Positions 24,985 through 33,781 of a stretch of DNA of 64,000 nucleotides are shown in pieces (positions within the stretch are counted from its first letter, which is position 1; each line of letters starts with the position of its first letter). This DNA comes from Anabaena cylindrica PCC 7122 (GTDB lineage: Bacteria > Cyanobacteriota > Cyanobacteriia > Cyanobacteriales > Nostocaceae). The notes below the pieces were generated by a model. The model worked only from the letters and a program-made list of their open reading frames with translations. It had not been told where the DNA came from and searched no databases. The DNA is taken from contig NC_019771.1 in NCBI RefSeq assembly GCF_000317695.1, positions 1,568,001 through 1,632,000 of the forward strand, in the 5' to 3' direction. The translations under genes and the position numbers were made by a program.

Positions 24985-27085
24985 CCCACATTCCGCAGAT
25001 GTGACTCAGATTATTGATATTTTTGAAAAATTCCAGCCAGGAAAATTTTATCTACCTAATTTTTCTGGCTGAATTTAACTTTATTTGCCAAAAGATAGAG
25101 CTTATTAAGTAAGTTAATTTCACAAGTTTTTAAAATAGATTCTCTCTCTCAATTAAAGTAGTCATTTTCGGTAAAATAAACATGACAATTAAAGCCAAGA
25201 ATATTTCCGTCTTCGCTAAAAACTTCTATTTACTACTTTTACCCTTGAACTTTCTACATCTTTTAGGTCAAATAAACCACATCAAGTAATTAGATAATAT
25301 TTACTACAACTCTTTCCTAAATATCTGACAATCTTTTCACGTTCCTCCGTTAAATTGCTCATTTGTTTCTGTCCATTTATGATTACCAAATGTACAGCCT
25401 GAAACATCTGAAATACCCACCTCATTGTCGGTTTATTTGTGATTTTCTTAACTTGATTTCTAATCCCATCATCAAATTTAGCTAATTCTTGCCTTAATTT
25501 TCTTTGGGCAAGGTTATAGACTAACAAACACAATCCCATTATCATTGCTATTGCTTCTACTCTTTCCGGGGTTTTGACAAATACGCTTGATGTAAAAAAC
25601 AATGGGTCTTTTAAAAATCTAAATCCTCTTTCGTTAGATTGTTGAGCTTTGTATTCTTCTAATACTTTCTCATCACTCAATTCATTTCTATCTAATACAT
25701 TCGTTGCTAATATAAATCTCCCTGCGTTAATTTTTTCAGTTTCTATTACTTCTTCTCTTGTTTCTATTTGACCTTTTATTTGATATTTTATTTGACTTGG
25801 TTCGGTCAATTTACTTGGTCTACCTGCTGTTTTATATTCTAGTTTCTCTATGTATTCAATTTCTTTTATTTGGTGATATTTCCAGGATTTTGATAGCTTT
25901 TCTATTACTATTTTTGCATCTGGCTGACAGGCGAACTCTTGTCTGGATAGTTTGCTGAGTGCGGCTTTTGCTTTTGCTTCCTGTTTTTTGACTTGTTTTT
26001 CTACTTGTTGGATACTTGATTTTTTTCTGATTTCACTTTCTACGATTATCCATCTTTGTTTTATGCCTGCATATTCTGATTCTTTGGCTGCTATTTTATA
26101 GCCTGATATTTGACTATCTTTCCATTCTGCTTCTTTTATATCTACAATTTTATTTTTTGCTTCTTTGATACTTAGTGGTACTCTTGTTATCCATTTCAGT
26201 TCTCTCATTGCTGCTAAGTTTTCTGCTGTATATAAGGCACTGTCTGCTACACTTATGCCCTCAAATGTCCATTGTTTTTTAAATTCTTTTAATCTTTCTA
26301 CAAATACACTTTTATCATCTACGTTTCCTGAGTCTACTTTTAAATATAATGGGATGTCTCCATCTCCTGTTACTATCATGTCTATGATAAATTGTTTCAA
26401 GTCTGGTCTTTTATCTCTTGAATATCCGTGGACTATTTCTATTGCTTTCATCTCCGGTTCTATTTCTAATTTATTCTCTTCTGTTTCTTGCTTTATTTCG
26501 TCTATTTCTTTGATTTCTTTTTTGTACTCTCCTTCTACACTCATTGATGTCCCATCTAAATGAATACTATCCATTTCTACTTGGAATTTATGGGCTGCTT
26601 TTATGGCTACTGCTGTAAATATCTTGGTTGTTCCTATTTGATGATATTTGTCTAGTTCTCTTCCTAGTTTGTCGTCATTTAAATGCTCTGGTAATACTCC
26701 TTCTCCTATTAAATATTCTGTTGCTTTTCCTACAAAAAATTCCCCAAATAGATATAATGGGGCGCTTAAAAACCCTAATCCATTCAATATCATCGCTTTT
26801 ACTACTTGTCCTGGTGTTAGGGTTTCTTTTGTTTTTATTCCCACTATTTTATTCACTTCTTCTACCAATTCCATCTCGTCTATTATTCCTGCTACTATTC
26901 CTAAATGGTCTATATCTAGGGTTTGTATGGCAACTTGAGACTCTTTCACGGTTTTTCCCTTCTCTATTTGACGCTTTTTATTTTAACAAATAAAAGCCTG
27001 AAATCCTTGCTAGACAATCTTTTCAGGCTTTTCTTTCTCTAAATTTTTAATTCCTAAATTTGCTTTAACATCTGCGGAATGTGGG
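24985..27085 (-). mobile_element. IS1634-type insertion sequence, copy A
   Basis: A 2101-bp element with terminal CCCACATTCCGCAGATGT and its inverse ACATCTGCGGAATGTGGG, flanked by the 6-bp duplication TTAGAA (24979-24984 and 27086-27091). It carries one intact 555-codon transposase on the minus strand. It is inserted between tniB and tniQ of an older transposon. Copy B at 27696-29796 has the same length and encodes an identical protein in the opposite orientation. Confidence 0.92.
25282..26949 (-). CDS. IS1634-family transposase (copy A)
   Basis: A 555-residue DDE transposase starting at a GTG: TLDIDHLGIVAGIIDEMELV, VVKAMILNGLGFLSAPLYLF, MDSIHLDGTSMSVEGEY (first catalytic Asp), SVADSALYTAENLAAM (second Asp), ERGFRFLKDPLF (Glu region near residue 430) and a Lys-rich insertion at about 290-345. 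The layout of an insertion before the final Glu block and the length fit IS1634. The frame is intact, so the copy could be active. Confidence 0.88.
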   Translation of the reverse strand: MKESQVAIQTLDIDHLGIVAGIIDEMELVEEVNKIVGIKTKETLTPGQVVKAMILNGLGFLSAPLYLFGEFFVGKATEYLIGEGVLPEHLNDDKLGRELDKYHQIGTTKIFTAVAIKAAHKFQVEMDSIHLDGTSMSVEGEYKKEIKEIDEIKQETEENKLEIEPEMKAIEIVHGYSRDKRPDLKQFIIDMIVTGDGDIPLYLKVDSGNVDDKSVFVERLKEFKKQWTFEGISVADSALYTAENLAAMRELKWITRVPLSIKEAKNKIVDIKEAEWKDSQISGYKIAAKESEYAGIKQRWIIVESEIRKKSSIQQVEKQVKKQEAKAKAALSKLSRQEFACQPDAKIVIEKLSKSWKYHQIKEIEYIEKLEYKTAGRPSKLTEPSQIKYQIKGQIETREEVIETEKINAGRFILATNVLDRNELSDEKVLEEYKAQQSNERGFRFLKDPLFFTSSVFVKTPERVEAIAMIMGLCLLVYNLAQRKLRQELAKFDDGIRNQVKKITNKPTMRWVFQMFQAVHLVIINGQKQMSNLTEEREKIVRYLGKSCSKYYLIT

Positions 27086-27112
27086 TTAGAAGTTGGCGCT
27101 CTTGAAGAAAAT

Positions 27113-27688
27113 ATGCCTACTCAAATGCTGCTACGAACTCCAAGTCCCTATCAAGATGAAAGTCTAGCTGGTTATCTTATTCGGCTAAATGAAAGTAATT
27201 ATTATTCATCACCCAATTGGATTTTGCAACTAGCTGGTCTACATATCAATCGCAGAATTCCGCTTGGCAACAATCTTGATCAGCCTTCAAAGCTTAGTCA
27301 ACTTATTCAAGTCAAGGATGAACAGATCCGGTTAATGGCTTCTCTTCCTCATCAATTAGGTGGGGATGTTAATTCTCGGCAATACACCATTTCTAATTAT
27401 GCTAGAAAACTATGTCCTTATTGTTTAATCGAATCTGTTTATTGCCGCAAAATTTGGGATTGGGATTTAGTCACAGCTTGTTCTCTACATAAATGTGTAC
27501 TGATGACACAATGCCCTGGTTGTCAAAAAAATATTCAGTGGTGTAGACCCGCAGTCGCTCGTTGCCGATGTGGTTTCGATTTTCGCACAGGGCAAGCACA
27601 AACAGCCACTTTTCACCAAGTTAATCTGTGTGCATACTTGTTCTCATTAGAGAAAAGCCTTGCTACTGTGCATATTCACAGGAATTAA
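27113..27688 (+). pseudogene. TniQ/TnsD-like target-selection protein, 3' end altered
   Basis: 191 residues: MLLRTPSPYQDESLAGYLIR then LNESNYYSSPNWILQLAGL open a TniQ domain; KLCPYCLIESVYCRKIWDWD, VTACSLHKCVLMTQCPGC and RCRCGFDFRTGQ make up the Cys/His zinc sites. TniQ-family proteins direct Tn7/Tn5053-like transposition. The frame ends HIHRN shortly before IS insertions at 27696; another frame continues ELIFMFKMPQIIVLAGVLEF across the IS5-type element (from 31475 on), suggesting a C-terminal frameshift. With tniB damaged and no tniA nearby the transposon is dead. Confidence 0.8.
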
Positions 27689-27695
27689 TATTTAG

Positions 27696-29796
27696 CCCAC
27701 ATTCCGCAGATGTTAAAGCAAATTTAGGAATTAAAAATTTAGAGAAAGAAAAGCCTGAAAAGATTGTCTAGCAAGGATTTCAGGCTTTTATTTGTTAAAA
27801 TAAAAAGCGTCAAATAGAGAAGGGAAAAACCGTGAAAGAGTCTCAAGTTGCCATACAAACCCTAGATATAGACCATTTAGGAATAGTAGCAGGAATAATA
27901 GACGAGATGGAATTGGTAGAAGAAGTGAATAAAATAGTGGGAATAAAAACAAAAGAAACCCTAACACCAGGACAAGTAGTAAAAGCGATGATATTGAATG
28001 GATTAGGGTTTTTAAGCGCCCCATTATATCTATTTGGGGAATTTTTTGTAGGAAAAGCAACAGAATATTTAATAGGAGAAGGAGTATTACCAGAGCATTT
28101 AAATGACGACAAACTAGGAAGAGAACTAGACAAATATCATCAAATAGGAACAACCAAGATATTTACAGCAGTAGCCATAAAAGCAGCCCATAAATTCCAA
28201 GTAGAAATGGATAGTATTCATTTAGATGGGACATCAATGAGTGTAGAAGGAGAGTACAAAAAAGAAATCAAAGAAATAGACGAAATAAAGCAAGAAACAG
28301 AAGAGAATAAATTAGAAATAGAACCGGAGATGAAAGCAATAGAAATAGTCCACGGATATTCAAGAGATAAAAGACCAGACTTGAAACAATTTATCATAGA
28401 CATGATAGTAACAGGAGATGGAGACATCCCATTATATTTAAAAGTAGACTCAGGAAACGTAGATGATAAAAGTGTATTTGTAGAAAGATTAAAAGAATTT
28501 AAAAAACAATGGACATTTGAGGGCATAAGTGTAGCAGACAGTGCCTTATATACAGCAGAAAACTTAGCAGCAATGAGAGAACTGAAATGGATAACAAGAG
28601 TACCACTAAGTATCAAAGAAGCAAAAAATAAAATTGTAGATATAAAAGAAGCAGAATGGAAAGATAGTCAAATATCAGGCTATAAAATAGCAGCCAAAGA
28701 ATCAGAATATGCAGGCATAAAACAAAGATGGATAATCGTAGAAAGTGAAATCAGAAAAAAATCAAGTATCCAACAAGTAGAAAAACAAGTCAAAAAACAG
28801 GAAGCAAAAGCAAAAGCCGCACTCAGCAAACTATCCAGACAAGAGTTCGCCTGTCAGCCAGATGCAAAAATAGTAATAGAAAAGCTATCAAAATCCTGGA
28901 AATATCACCAAATAAAAGAAATTGAATACATAGAGAAACTAGAATATAAAACAGCAGGTAGACCAAGTAAATTGACCGAACCAAGTCAAATAAAATATCA
29001 AATAAAAGGTCAAATAGAAACAAGAGAAGAAGTAATAGAAACTGAAAAAATTAACGCAGGGAGATTTATATTAGCAACGAATGTATTAGATAGAAATGAA
29101 TTGAGTGATGAGAAAGTATTAGAAGAATACAAAGCTCAACAATCTAACGAAAGAGGATTTAGATTTTTAAAAGACCCATTGTTTTTTACATCAAGCGTAT
29201 TTGTCAAAACCCCGGAAAGAGTAGAAGCAATAGCAATGATAATGGGATTGTGTTTGTTAGTCTATAACCTTGCCCAAAGAAAATTAAGGCAAGAATTAGC
29301 TAAATTTGATGATGGGATTAGAAATCAAGTTAAGAAAATCACAAATAAACCGACAATGAGGTGGGTATTTCAGATGTTTCAGGCTGTACATTTGGTAATC
29401 ATAAATGGACAGAAACAAATGAGCAATTTAACGGAGGAACGTGAAAAGATTGTCAGATATTTAGGAAAGAGTTGTAGTAAATATTATCTAATTACTTGAT
29501 GTGGTTTATTTGACCTAAAAGATGTAGAAAGTTCAAGGGTAAAAGTAGTAAATAGAAGTTTTTAGCGAAGACGGAAATATTCTTGGCTTTAATTGTCATG
29601 TTTATTTTACCGAAAATGACTACTTTAATTGAGAGAGAGAATCTATTTTAAAAACTTGTGAAATTAACTTACTTAATAAGCTCTATCTTTTGGCAAATAA
29701 AGTTAAATTCAGCCAGAAAAATTAGGTAGATAAAATTTTCCTGGCTGGAATTTTTCAAAAATATCAATAATCTGAGTCACATCTGCGGAATGTGGG
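27696..29796 (+). mobile_element. IS1634-type insertion sequence, copy B
   Basis: 2101 bp, same ends as copy A, flanked by the 6-bp duplication ATTTAG (27690-27695 and 29797-29802). The right-hand duplication overlaps the first two bases of the neighbouring IS5-type element, so copy B landed on the tip of that element. The encoded transposase is residue-for-residue the same as copy A, pointing to recent transposition. Confidence 0.92.
27832..29499 (+). CDS. IS1634-family transposase (copy B)
   Basis: 555 residues, identical to the copy A protein, starting at GTG 27832. As in copy A, an AT-rich palindromic stretch 60-100 bp upstream (AAGCCTGAAAAGATTGTCTA and an inverted AGGCTTTT) may act as a promoter-proximal hairpin limiting read-through from outside. 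An intact frame and recent duplication imply the element is or was lately mobile in this genome. Confidence 0.88.
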   Translation: MKESQVAIQTLDIDHLGIVAGIIDEMELVEEVNKIVGIKTKETLTPGQVVKAMILNGLGFLSAPLYLFGEFFVGKATEYLIGEGVLPEHLNDDKLGRELDKYHQIGTTKIFTAVAIKAAHKFQVEMDSIHLDGTSMSVEGEYKKEIKEIDEIKQETEENKLEIEPEMKAIEIVHGYSRDKRPDLKQFIIDMIVTGDGDIPLYLKVDSGNVDDKSVFVERLKEFKKQWTFEGISVADSALYTAENLAAMRELKWITRVPLSIKEAKNKIVDIKEAEWKDSQISGYKIAAKESEYAGIKQRWIIVESEIRKKSSIQQVEKQVKKQEAKAKAALSKLSRQEFACQPDAKIVIEKLSKSWKYHQIKEIEYIEKLEYKTAGRPSKLTEPSQIKYQIKGQIETREEVIETEKINAGRFILATNVLDRNELSDEKVLEEYKAQQSNERGFRFLKDPLFFTSSVFVKTPERVEAIAMIMGLCLLVYNLAQRKLRQELAKFDDGIRNQVKKITNKPTMRWVFQMFQAVHLVIINGQKQMSNLTEEREKIVRYLGKSCSKYYLIT

Positions 29797-29800
29797 ATTT

Positions 29801-31470
29801 AGGGCTTGCTGAATAACCCTAAAACCTAGATAAATTAAGAGATTAAGGGGCAAAAAGGAGAAAAAGGTGCAAGGAAAAGGTATAAGATAAGTAAAAACCC
29901 TTGCATCAAGGTGCATCAAGATGTATCGAAGAGCGCAAAAACAAGAAACGCCCCCAGAAAACTTTGAACTACCCTTTGGGGGAAAACTAGCGTCAGATAA
30001 CCGATGGGTAATCATGGCAAACATGATACCGTGGTCAGAGTTTGAAGCAGAATATGCAGCTATATTCTCAGAAGAAATAGGCGCACCAGCGAAAACATTT
30101 AGAATGGCATTAGGGGCATTAATAATCAAAGAAAAGTTAGGGATAAGTGATAGGGAAACAGTAGAACAGATTAGGGAGAATCCCTATCTACAATACTTTA
30201 TAGGAATGTCAGCTTATAGTAATAAACCACCATTTGACCCTTCGATGTTAGTTCACTTTAGAGAAAGAATAGATATAAACTTAGTCAATAAATTGAATAG
30301 AGAAATTGTCAAACAAGGATTAGAAATAAACGAGGAGGCAGAAAAAGAAAAAAAGTCAGAAACCGAGGATTTAAAAAGTGAGATGAACAATCGGGGAAAA
30401 TTAATATTAGATGCCAGTTGTGCGCCAGCAGATATCAGTTATCCCACAGACTTAGGATTATTAAATCAAGCTAGAAAGCACACAGAAACAATTATAGATA
30501 TTTTATATAACTCCCTAAATGTAAAAACCATAAACAAACCGAGAACATACAGGAATATAGCGAGAAAGAATTATTTATTAGTAGCAAAAAAAAGAAAAGT
30601 AACCATTAAAGAAAGAAGAAAAGCTATAAAAAGTCAACTGCAATATATCAAAAGAAATTTATCTCATATTCAGCAGTTAATAGATGTAGGTGCCTCACTT
30701 TTAAACCTGAGTAATAGACAATATAAGATGTTACTGGTAGTAGGAGAAATTTATCGCCAACAACTTTGGTTATATGAAAATAAAAAACAAAGTATAGAAG
30801 ACCGAATAGTCAGTCTCAGCCAACCGCATATCCGTCCGATTATCAGAGGAAAAGCGGGTAAACCAGTGGAATTTGGAGCCAAATTATCAGCCAGTTGCTA
30901 TGATGGATATGTATTTCTAGACCATATTAGTTGGGACAATTTTAACGAATCAGGAGACTTAAAATCACAGGTAGAAGCCTACAAAACTTATACCGGGTAT
31001 TATCCTGAATCAGTTCATGTGGATAAAATTTATCGGACAAGGGAGAACCGAGATTGGTGTAAAGAAAGAGGAATTAGAATCAGTGGACCTCCTTTAGGAA
31101 GACCACCTAAAAATGTCAGTAAAGAAAAAAGAAGCAAGCTGCTTATGACGAGAGAATTCGTAATTGTATTGAGGGAAAGTTTGGACAAGGTAAAAGAAGA
31201 TTTAGCTTGGGTAGAGTCATGGCTAAACTTCCTCATACTTCTTTAACTTCTATTGCTATTACTTTTTTAGTTATGAATCTTTCTACCCGACTTTCACGGG
31301 TTTTTTCTGTGTTTTTATGGCAATTTTTCCAAACAACATCTTTTTTCGTCAATTTTATTAATACAAGTTATGTTTTGGCTTCTCGCACACAACAAAAACT
31401 TATATTTTCCTTTGTCTGACTATTTAGTCAATTCTTCTCTTGTCTTGGAATGACTTTTTCAGCAAACCCT
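29801..31470 (+). mobile_element. IS5-type (IS1182/IS1478-like) insertion sequence
   Basis: A 1670-bp element with imperfect terminal repeats AGGGCTTGCTGAATAA (29801) and, inverted at the right end, AGGGTTTGCTGAAAAA (ending 31470). ATTT lies immediately outside both ends (29797-29800 and 31471-31474), a plausible 4-bp target duplication. It contains one transposase gene with a frameshift near its 3' end. It interrupts the tail of the tniQ region. Confidence 0.82.
29921..31419 (+). pseudogene. IS5-type transposase with frameshift at an A6 run
   Basis: The first frame (441 residues) has FELPFGGKLASDNRWVIMAN, FRMALGALIIKEKLGISDRE, FDPSMLVHFRERID, KLILDASCAPADISYP (catalytic Asp) and PESVHVDKIYRTRENRDWC (second Asp), then goes astray after VSKEKRS. 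In the -1 frame the family pattern resumes, KKKQAAYDERIRNCIEGKFG then QGKRRFSLGRVMAKLPHTSL, including the catalytic Glu, and ends at 31419. The shift point is GAAAAAAG near 31130. It is either a decay mutation or slippage-dependent expression; I cannot tell which. Confidence 0.8.
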
Positions 31471-31530
31471 ATTTATGTTCAAAATGCCCCAAATTATAGT
31501 TCTGGCTGGTGTACTGGAGTTTTGAGCGGA

Positions 31531-31668
31531 AATTTCACTTGATCTGCAAATTGATTTTCTGGGGAAAAGCCTTATTCCACAAGCGATTTCACTTTATGCG
31601 CGAATTACTTTGCCCCAAACCCTTATAACTTCGTTGTTCAAATTTCATCTTATGCGCGAACCCACACA
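31531..31668 (+). repeat. three iterated repeats, probable right end of the dead Tn5053-like transposon
   Basis: Three related about 30-bp units lie in the same orientation: 31531-31561, 31585-31615 and 31641-31671, spaced 54-56 bp. Units share ATTTCACTTTATGCGCGAAT as the core of the second copy. Iterated transposase-binding sites ending in ...ACA are how Tn7/Tn5053-like ends are built, and CACA at about 31665-31668 would be the tip, 16 bp short of the dehydrogenase stop codon. The matching left end was not found in the window. Confidence 0.55.
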
Positions 31669-31683
31669 AGCTTCACCATGAGC

Positions 31684-32850
31684 TTATGGCTTGAGAACAA
31701 CTTTAATACAGTTATCCTGCTTGTGCTTGAAAATCTCATAGCCGTGGGGTGCTTGCTCTAGCGGTAGACGATGGGTGATGACAAAAGAAGGGTCAATATC
31801 ACCATTTTGAATATGTTCCAATAGCGATCGCAGATATCTATGAACATGAGTTTGTCCCATTTTGAATGTCAGGCCCTTGTTCATAGCAGCACCCATCGGT
31901 ATCTTATCTACAAAGCCACCATAAACACCAGGAATTGACACAGTACCACCTTTACGACAAGCCACAATTGCTTGCCGCAGCACATGGGGGCGGTCTGTTT
32001 CTAAACGCACTGCTTGTTTGGCCTTGTCATACAGACCTTCTAGACCCATACCATGAGCTTCCATTCCCACTGCGTCCATCACCGCATCAGGACCGCGCCC
32101 CCCTGTCATTTCTTTGAGAGCTTCACCAACATCAAGTTCTTCAAAGTTGAGGATTTCAGCGTTACCGTCTTTCGCCATTTGTAGACGTTCAGGAACACGA
32201 TCAATCGCAATCACCCGTTCAGCACCCAACATATAAGCACTACGAATAGCGAATTGCCCAACCGGTCCACAACCCCAAATAGCAACAATATCACCAGGCT
32301 GAATCTCACAGTTTTCCGCTGCCATATAGCCAGTGGGGAAGATATCTGTCAAAAATACAACTTGTTCGTCTGTCAGTCCATCAGGAATCTTCAACAAACC
32401 AACATCGGCAAAGGGAACACGGGCATATTCAGCTTGACCACCAGCATAGCCCCCCAGCATATGAGAGTAACCGAAAATACCAGATGGGGAATGACCCATA
32501 ATTTTTTCTGCCATCCAGGCATTCGGGTTAGAGTTATCGCACAGTGACCATAAATCCCTTTGGCAGAAGAAACAGTTACCACAGGAAATCGGAAATGGTA
32601 CAACCACCCTATCGCCTACTTTGATATTTTTGACCGCGCTACCTAGTTCAACTACCTCCCCCATAAATTCATGACCCAGGATATCGCCCTTTTCCATCGT
32701 GGGGATGTAGCCGTTATAAAGATGCAGGTCAGAACCACAAATCGCCGTTGTCGTGATTTTAACAATAGCATCACGCGGATTAATGATTTTTGGATCGGGT
32801 ACGCTTTCTAAGCGCACATCATTAGTACCATGCCAACAAATAGCTTTCAT
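31684..32850 (-). CDS. zinc-dependent alcohol/formaldehyde dehydrogenase
   Basis: A 388-residue medium-chain dehydrogenase. AICGSDLHLYNG has the catalytic-zinc Cys (about 38), GHEFMGEVVE the His/Glu (about 60), CGNCFFCQRDLWSLC the four-Cys structural zinc site, and WGCGPVGQFAIRSAYMLGAE the NAD-binding Rossmann motif. The insert and length match the glutathione-independent formaldehyde dehydrogenase-like branch. It reads the same way as the SRPBCC and Gfo/Idh genes upstream, but a MITE separates them by 370 bp. A dead transposon end abuts its stop codon. Confidence 0.88.
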   Translation of the reverse strand: MKAICWHGTNDVRLESVPDPKIINPRDAIVKITTTAICGSDLHLYNGYIPTMEKGDILGHEFMGEVVELGSAVKNIKVGDRVVVPFPISCGNCFFCQRDLWSLCDNSNPNAWMAEKIMGHSPSGIFGYSHMLGGYAGGQAEYARVPFADVGLLKIPDGLTDEQVVFLTDIFPTGYMAAENCEIQPGDIVAIWGCGPVGQFAIRSAYMLGAERVIAIDRVPERLQMAKDGNAEILNFEELDVGEALKEMTGGRGPDAVMDAVGMEAHGMGLEGLYDKAKQAVRLETDRPHVLRQAIVACRKGGTVSIPGVYGGFVDKIPMGAAMNKGLTFKMGQTHVHRYLRSLLEHIQNGDIDPSFVITHRLPLEQAPHGYEIFKHKQDNCIKVVLKP

Positions 32851-32860
32851 AATAATTTTT

Positions 32861-32898
32861 GGTGATTGGTGATTGGTGATTGGTGATTGGTAATTGGG
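32861..32898. repeat. 9-bp tandem repeat (GGTGATTGG)
   Basis: About four copies of GGTGATTGG followed by one variant GGTAATTGG, immediately upstream of the dehydrogenase start. Short tandem repeats of this kind are common between genes in Nostocales. It lies where the dehydrogenase ribosome binding site and promoter should be, so copy number could affect expression. Confidence 0.75.
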
Positions 32899-32902
32899 AA
32901 GA

Positions 32903-33197
32903 TATAGCCTTTCCCACTCTAGTTAGATACAAAATTACCCCTCCCCAACCCTCCCCTTAGTAAGGGCTACAGTGTACACAGAAGTCTTGAAATCATATTT
33001 AACACTTGGTTTTGCTACTCCAAATCCCAATTTTATAGAGAGATGGAGGTTTGAGTTTCGCAAAATATCAGGCATTTCAGGGGCTAAAAAACCTGAAACC
33101 TATGAGGCAACCACTTGTGTGTACACCGTAGCTTAGTAAGGGGAGGGTGCGCGACAGCGCGGGTGGGGTGTATTTCATGAGCTTGGGAATTGCTATA
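32903..33197 (-). repeat. MITE copy A with nested second element
   Basis: Begins TATAGCCTTTCCCACTC and ends with the inverse of TATAGCAATTCCCAAGC, the same ends as copies at 39203, 49869, 51581 and 55056. The 114-bp core is split by about 160 bp with its own inverted ends (CTACAGTGTACACAGAAGT and ACTTGTGTGTACACCGTAG), flanked by a duplicated TTAGTAAGG. No coding capacity. Confidence 0.8.
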
Positions 33198-33224
33198 ATC
33201 TCCCCTGCTCCCCTGCTCCCCTTC

Positions 33225-33707
33225 CTACCCATTACCTTTTGGTTGACCTTCTATGGTGGCAATTTCGCCAGCTTCGGCGATCATTTTGAAGCGATGCAGA
33301 TCATCTCCAAGTTGCTGTTTTGGTTCTTCACCAAAGAGTTTGGCTACAGCATCTCCAATTGCTCCACCAGGGGGATTATATTGGGTCACGACTTTGACCT
33401 CAGTACCGCGATTGCCGGGTGCTGGCTGGAAGCTTACAGAACCAGAGTTATCAACATCTGCTCCTTGAACCGAAGCCCAAGAAATCAATTCGTTTTCCCG
33501 GTCTTCGATGATGACTGCATCCCATTCAATGCTGCTGTCTAATGGCCCACGGGTAACCCAGTGCGATCGCCTATCGTCGTATACCTTCACATCTTTGAGA
33601 TGTTTCATAAAACGCGGCAAATTCTCAAATTTATGCCAAAAGCGGTAGAGTTCTTCCGCCGGTTTGTTAATCGTCACCACCTTTTCAACTTTGTTTGGCT
33701 GGTTCAT
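33225..33707 (-). CDS. SRPBCC-family (START/cyclase-like) protein
   Basis: 160 residues: VEKVVTINKPAEELYRFWHK then FENLPRFMKHLKDVKVYDDR open a SRPBCC lipid/ligand-binding fold; SSIEWDAVIIEDRENELISW and NRGTEVKVVTQYNPPGGAIG are the strands and loop of the same family. Two in-frame ATGs occur; GGAGG is 8 bp before the second (33707), which I chose. It follows the Gfo/Idh gene by 70 bp in the same direction and is probably cotranscribed. A binding partner or ligand is unknown. Confidence 0.82.
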   Translation of the reverse strand: MNQPNKVEKVVTINKPAEELYRFWHKFENLPRFMKHLKDVKVYDDRRSHWVTRGPLDSSIEWDAVIIEDRENELISWASVQGADVDNSGSVSFQPAPGNRGTEVKVVTQYNPPGGAIGDAVAKLFGEEPKQQLGDDLHRFKMIAEAGEIATIEGQPKGNG

Positions 33708-33781
33708 AACCATTGCCTCCGCTGCTTTGTGTAGTTTCTAATTGAAGATGATGGAAATGTATTTGAATATAGGGTAATTTA

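Noticed and set aside
25758..26993. Several hydrophobic, Leu/Phe/Ser-rich frames antisense to the IS1634 transposase (also 27788-29023 in copy B)
   Set aside because: They are shadows of a Lys/Glu/Ile-rich coding sequence on the other strand; both copies show the same frames because the DNA is identical.
24349..27688. tniB-tniQ pair as part of a CRISPR-associated (V-K) transposon
   Set aside because: The TniB motifs (LGDPAYDKGT, LDEFQHFIDRDS) are of the Tn5053 kind, not the TnsC of V-K elements, and no cas12k, tracrRNA or repeat is present.
33147..33542. Plus-strand frame of 131 codons over the SRPBCC gene
   Set aside because: It starts inside MITE copy A and runs antisense to a well-supported gene; no family pattern.
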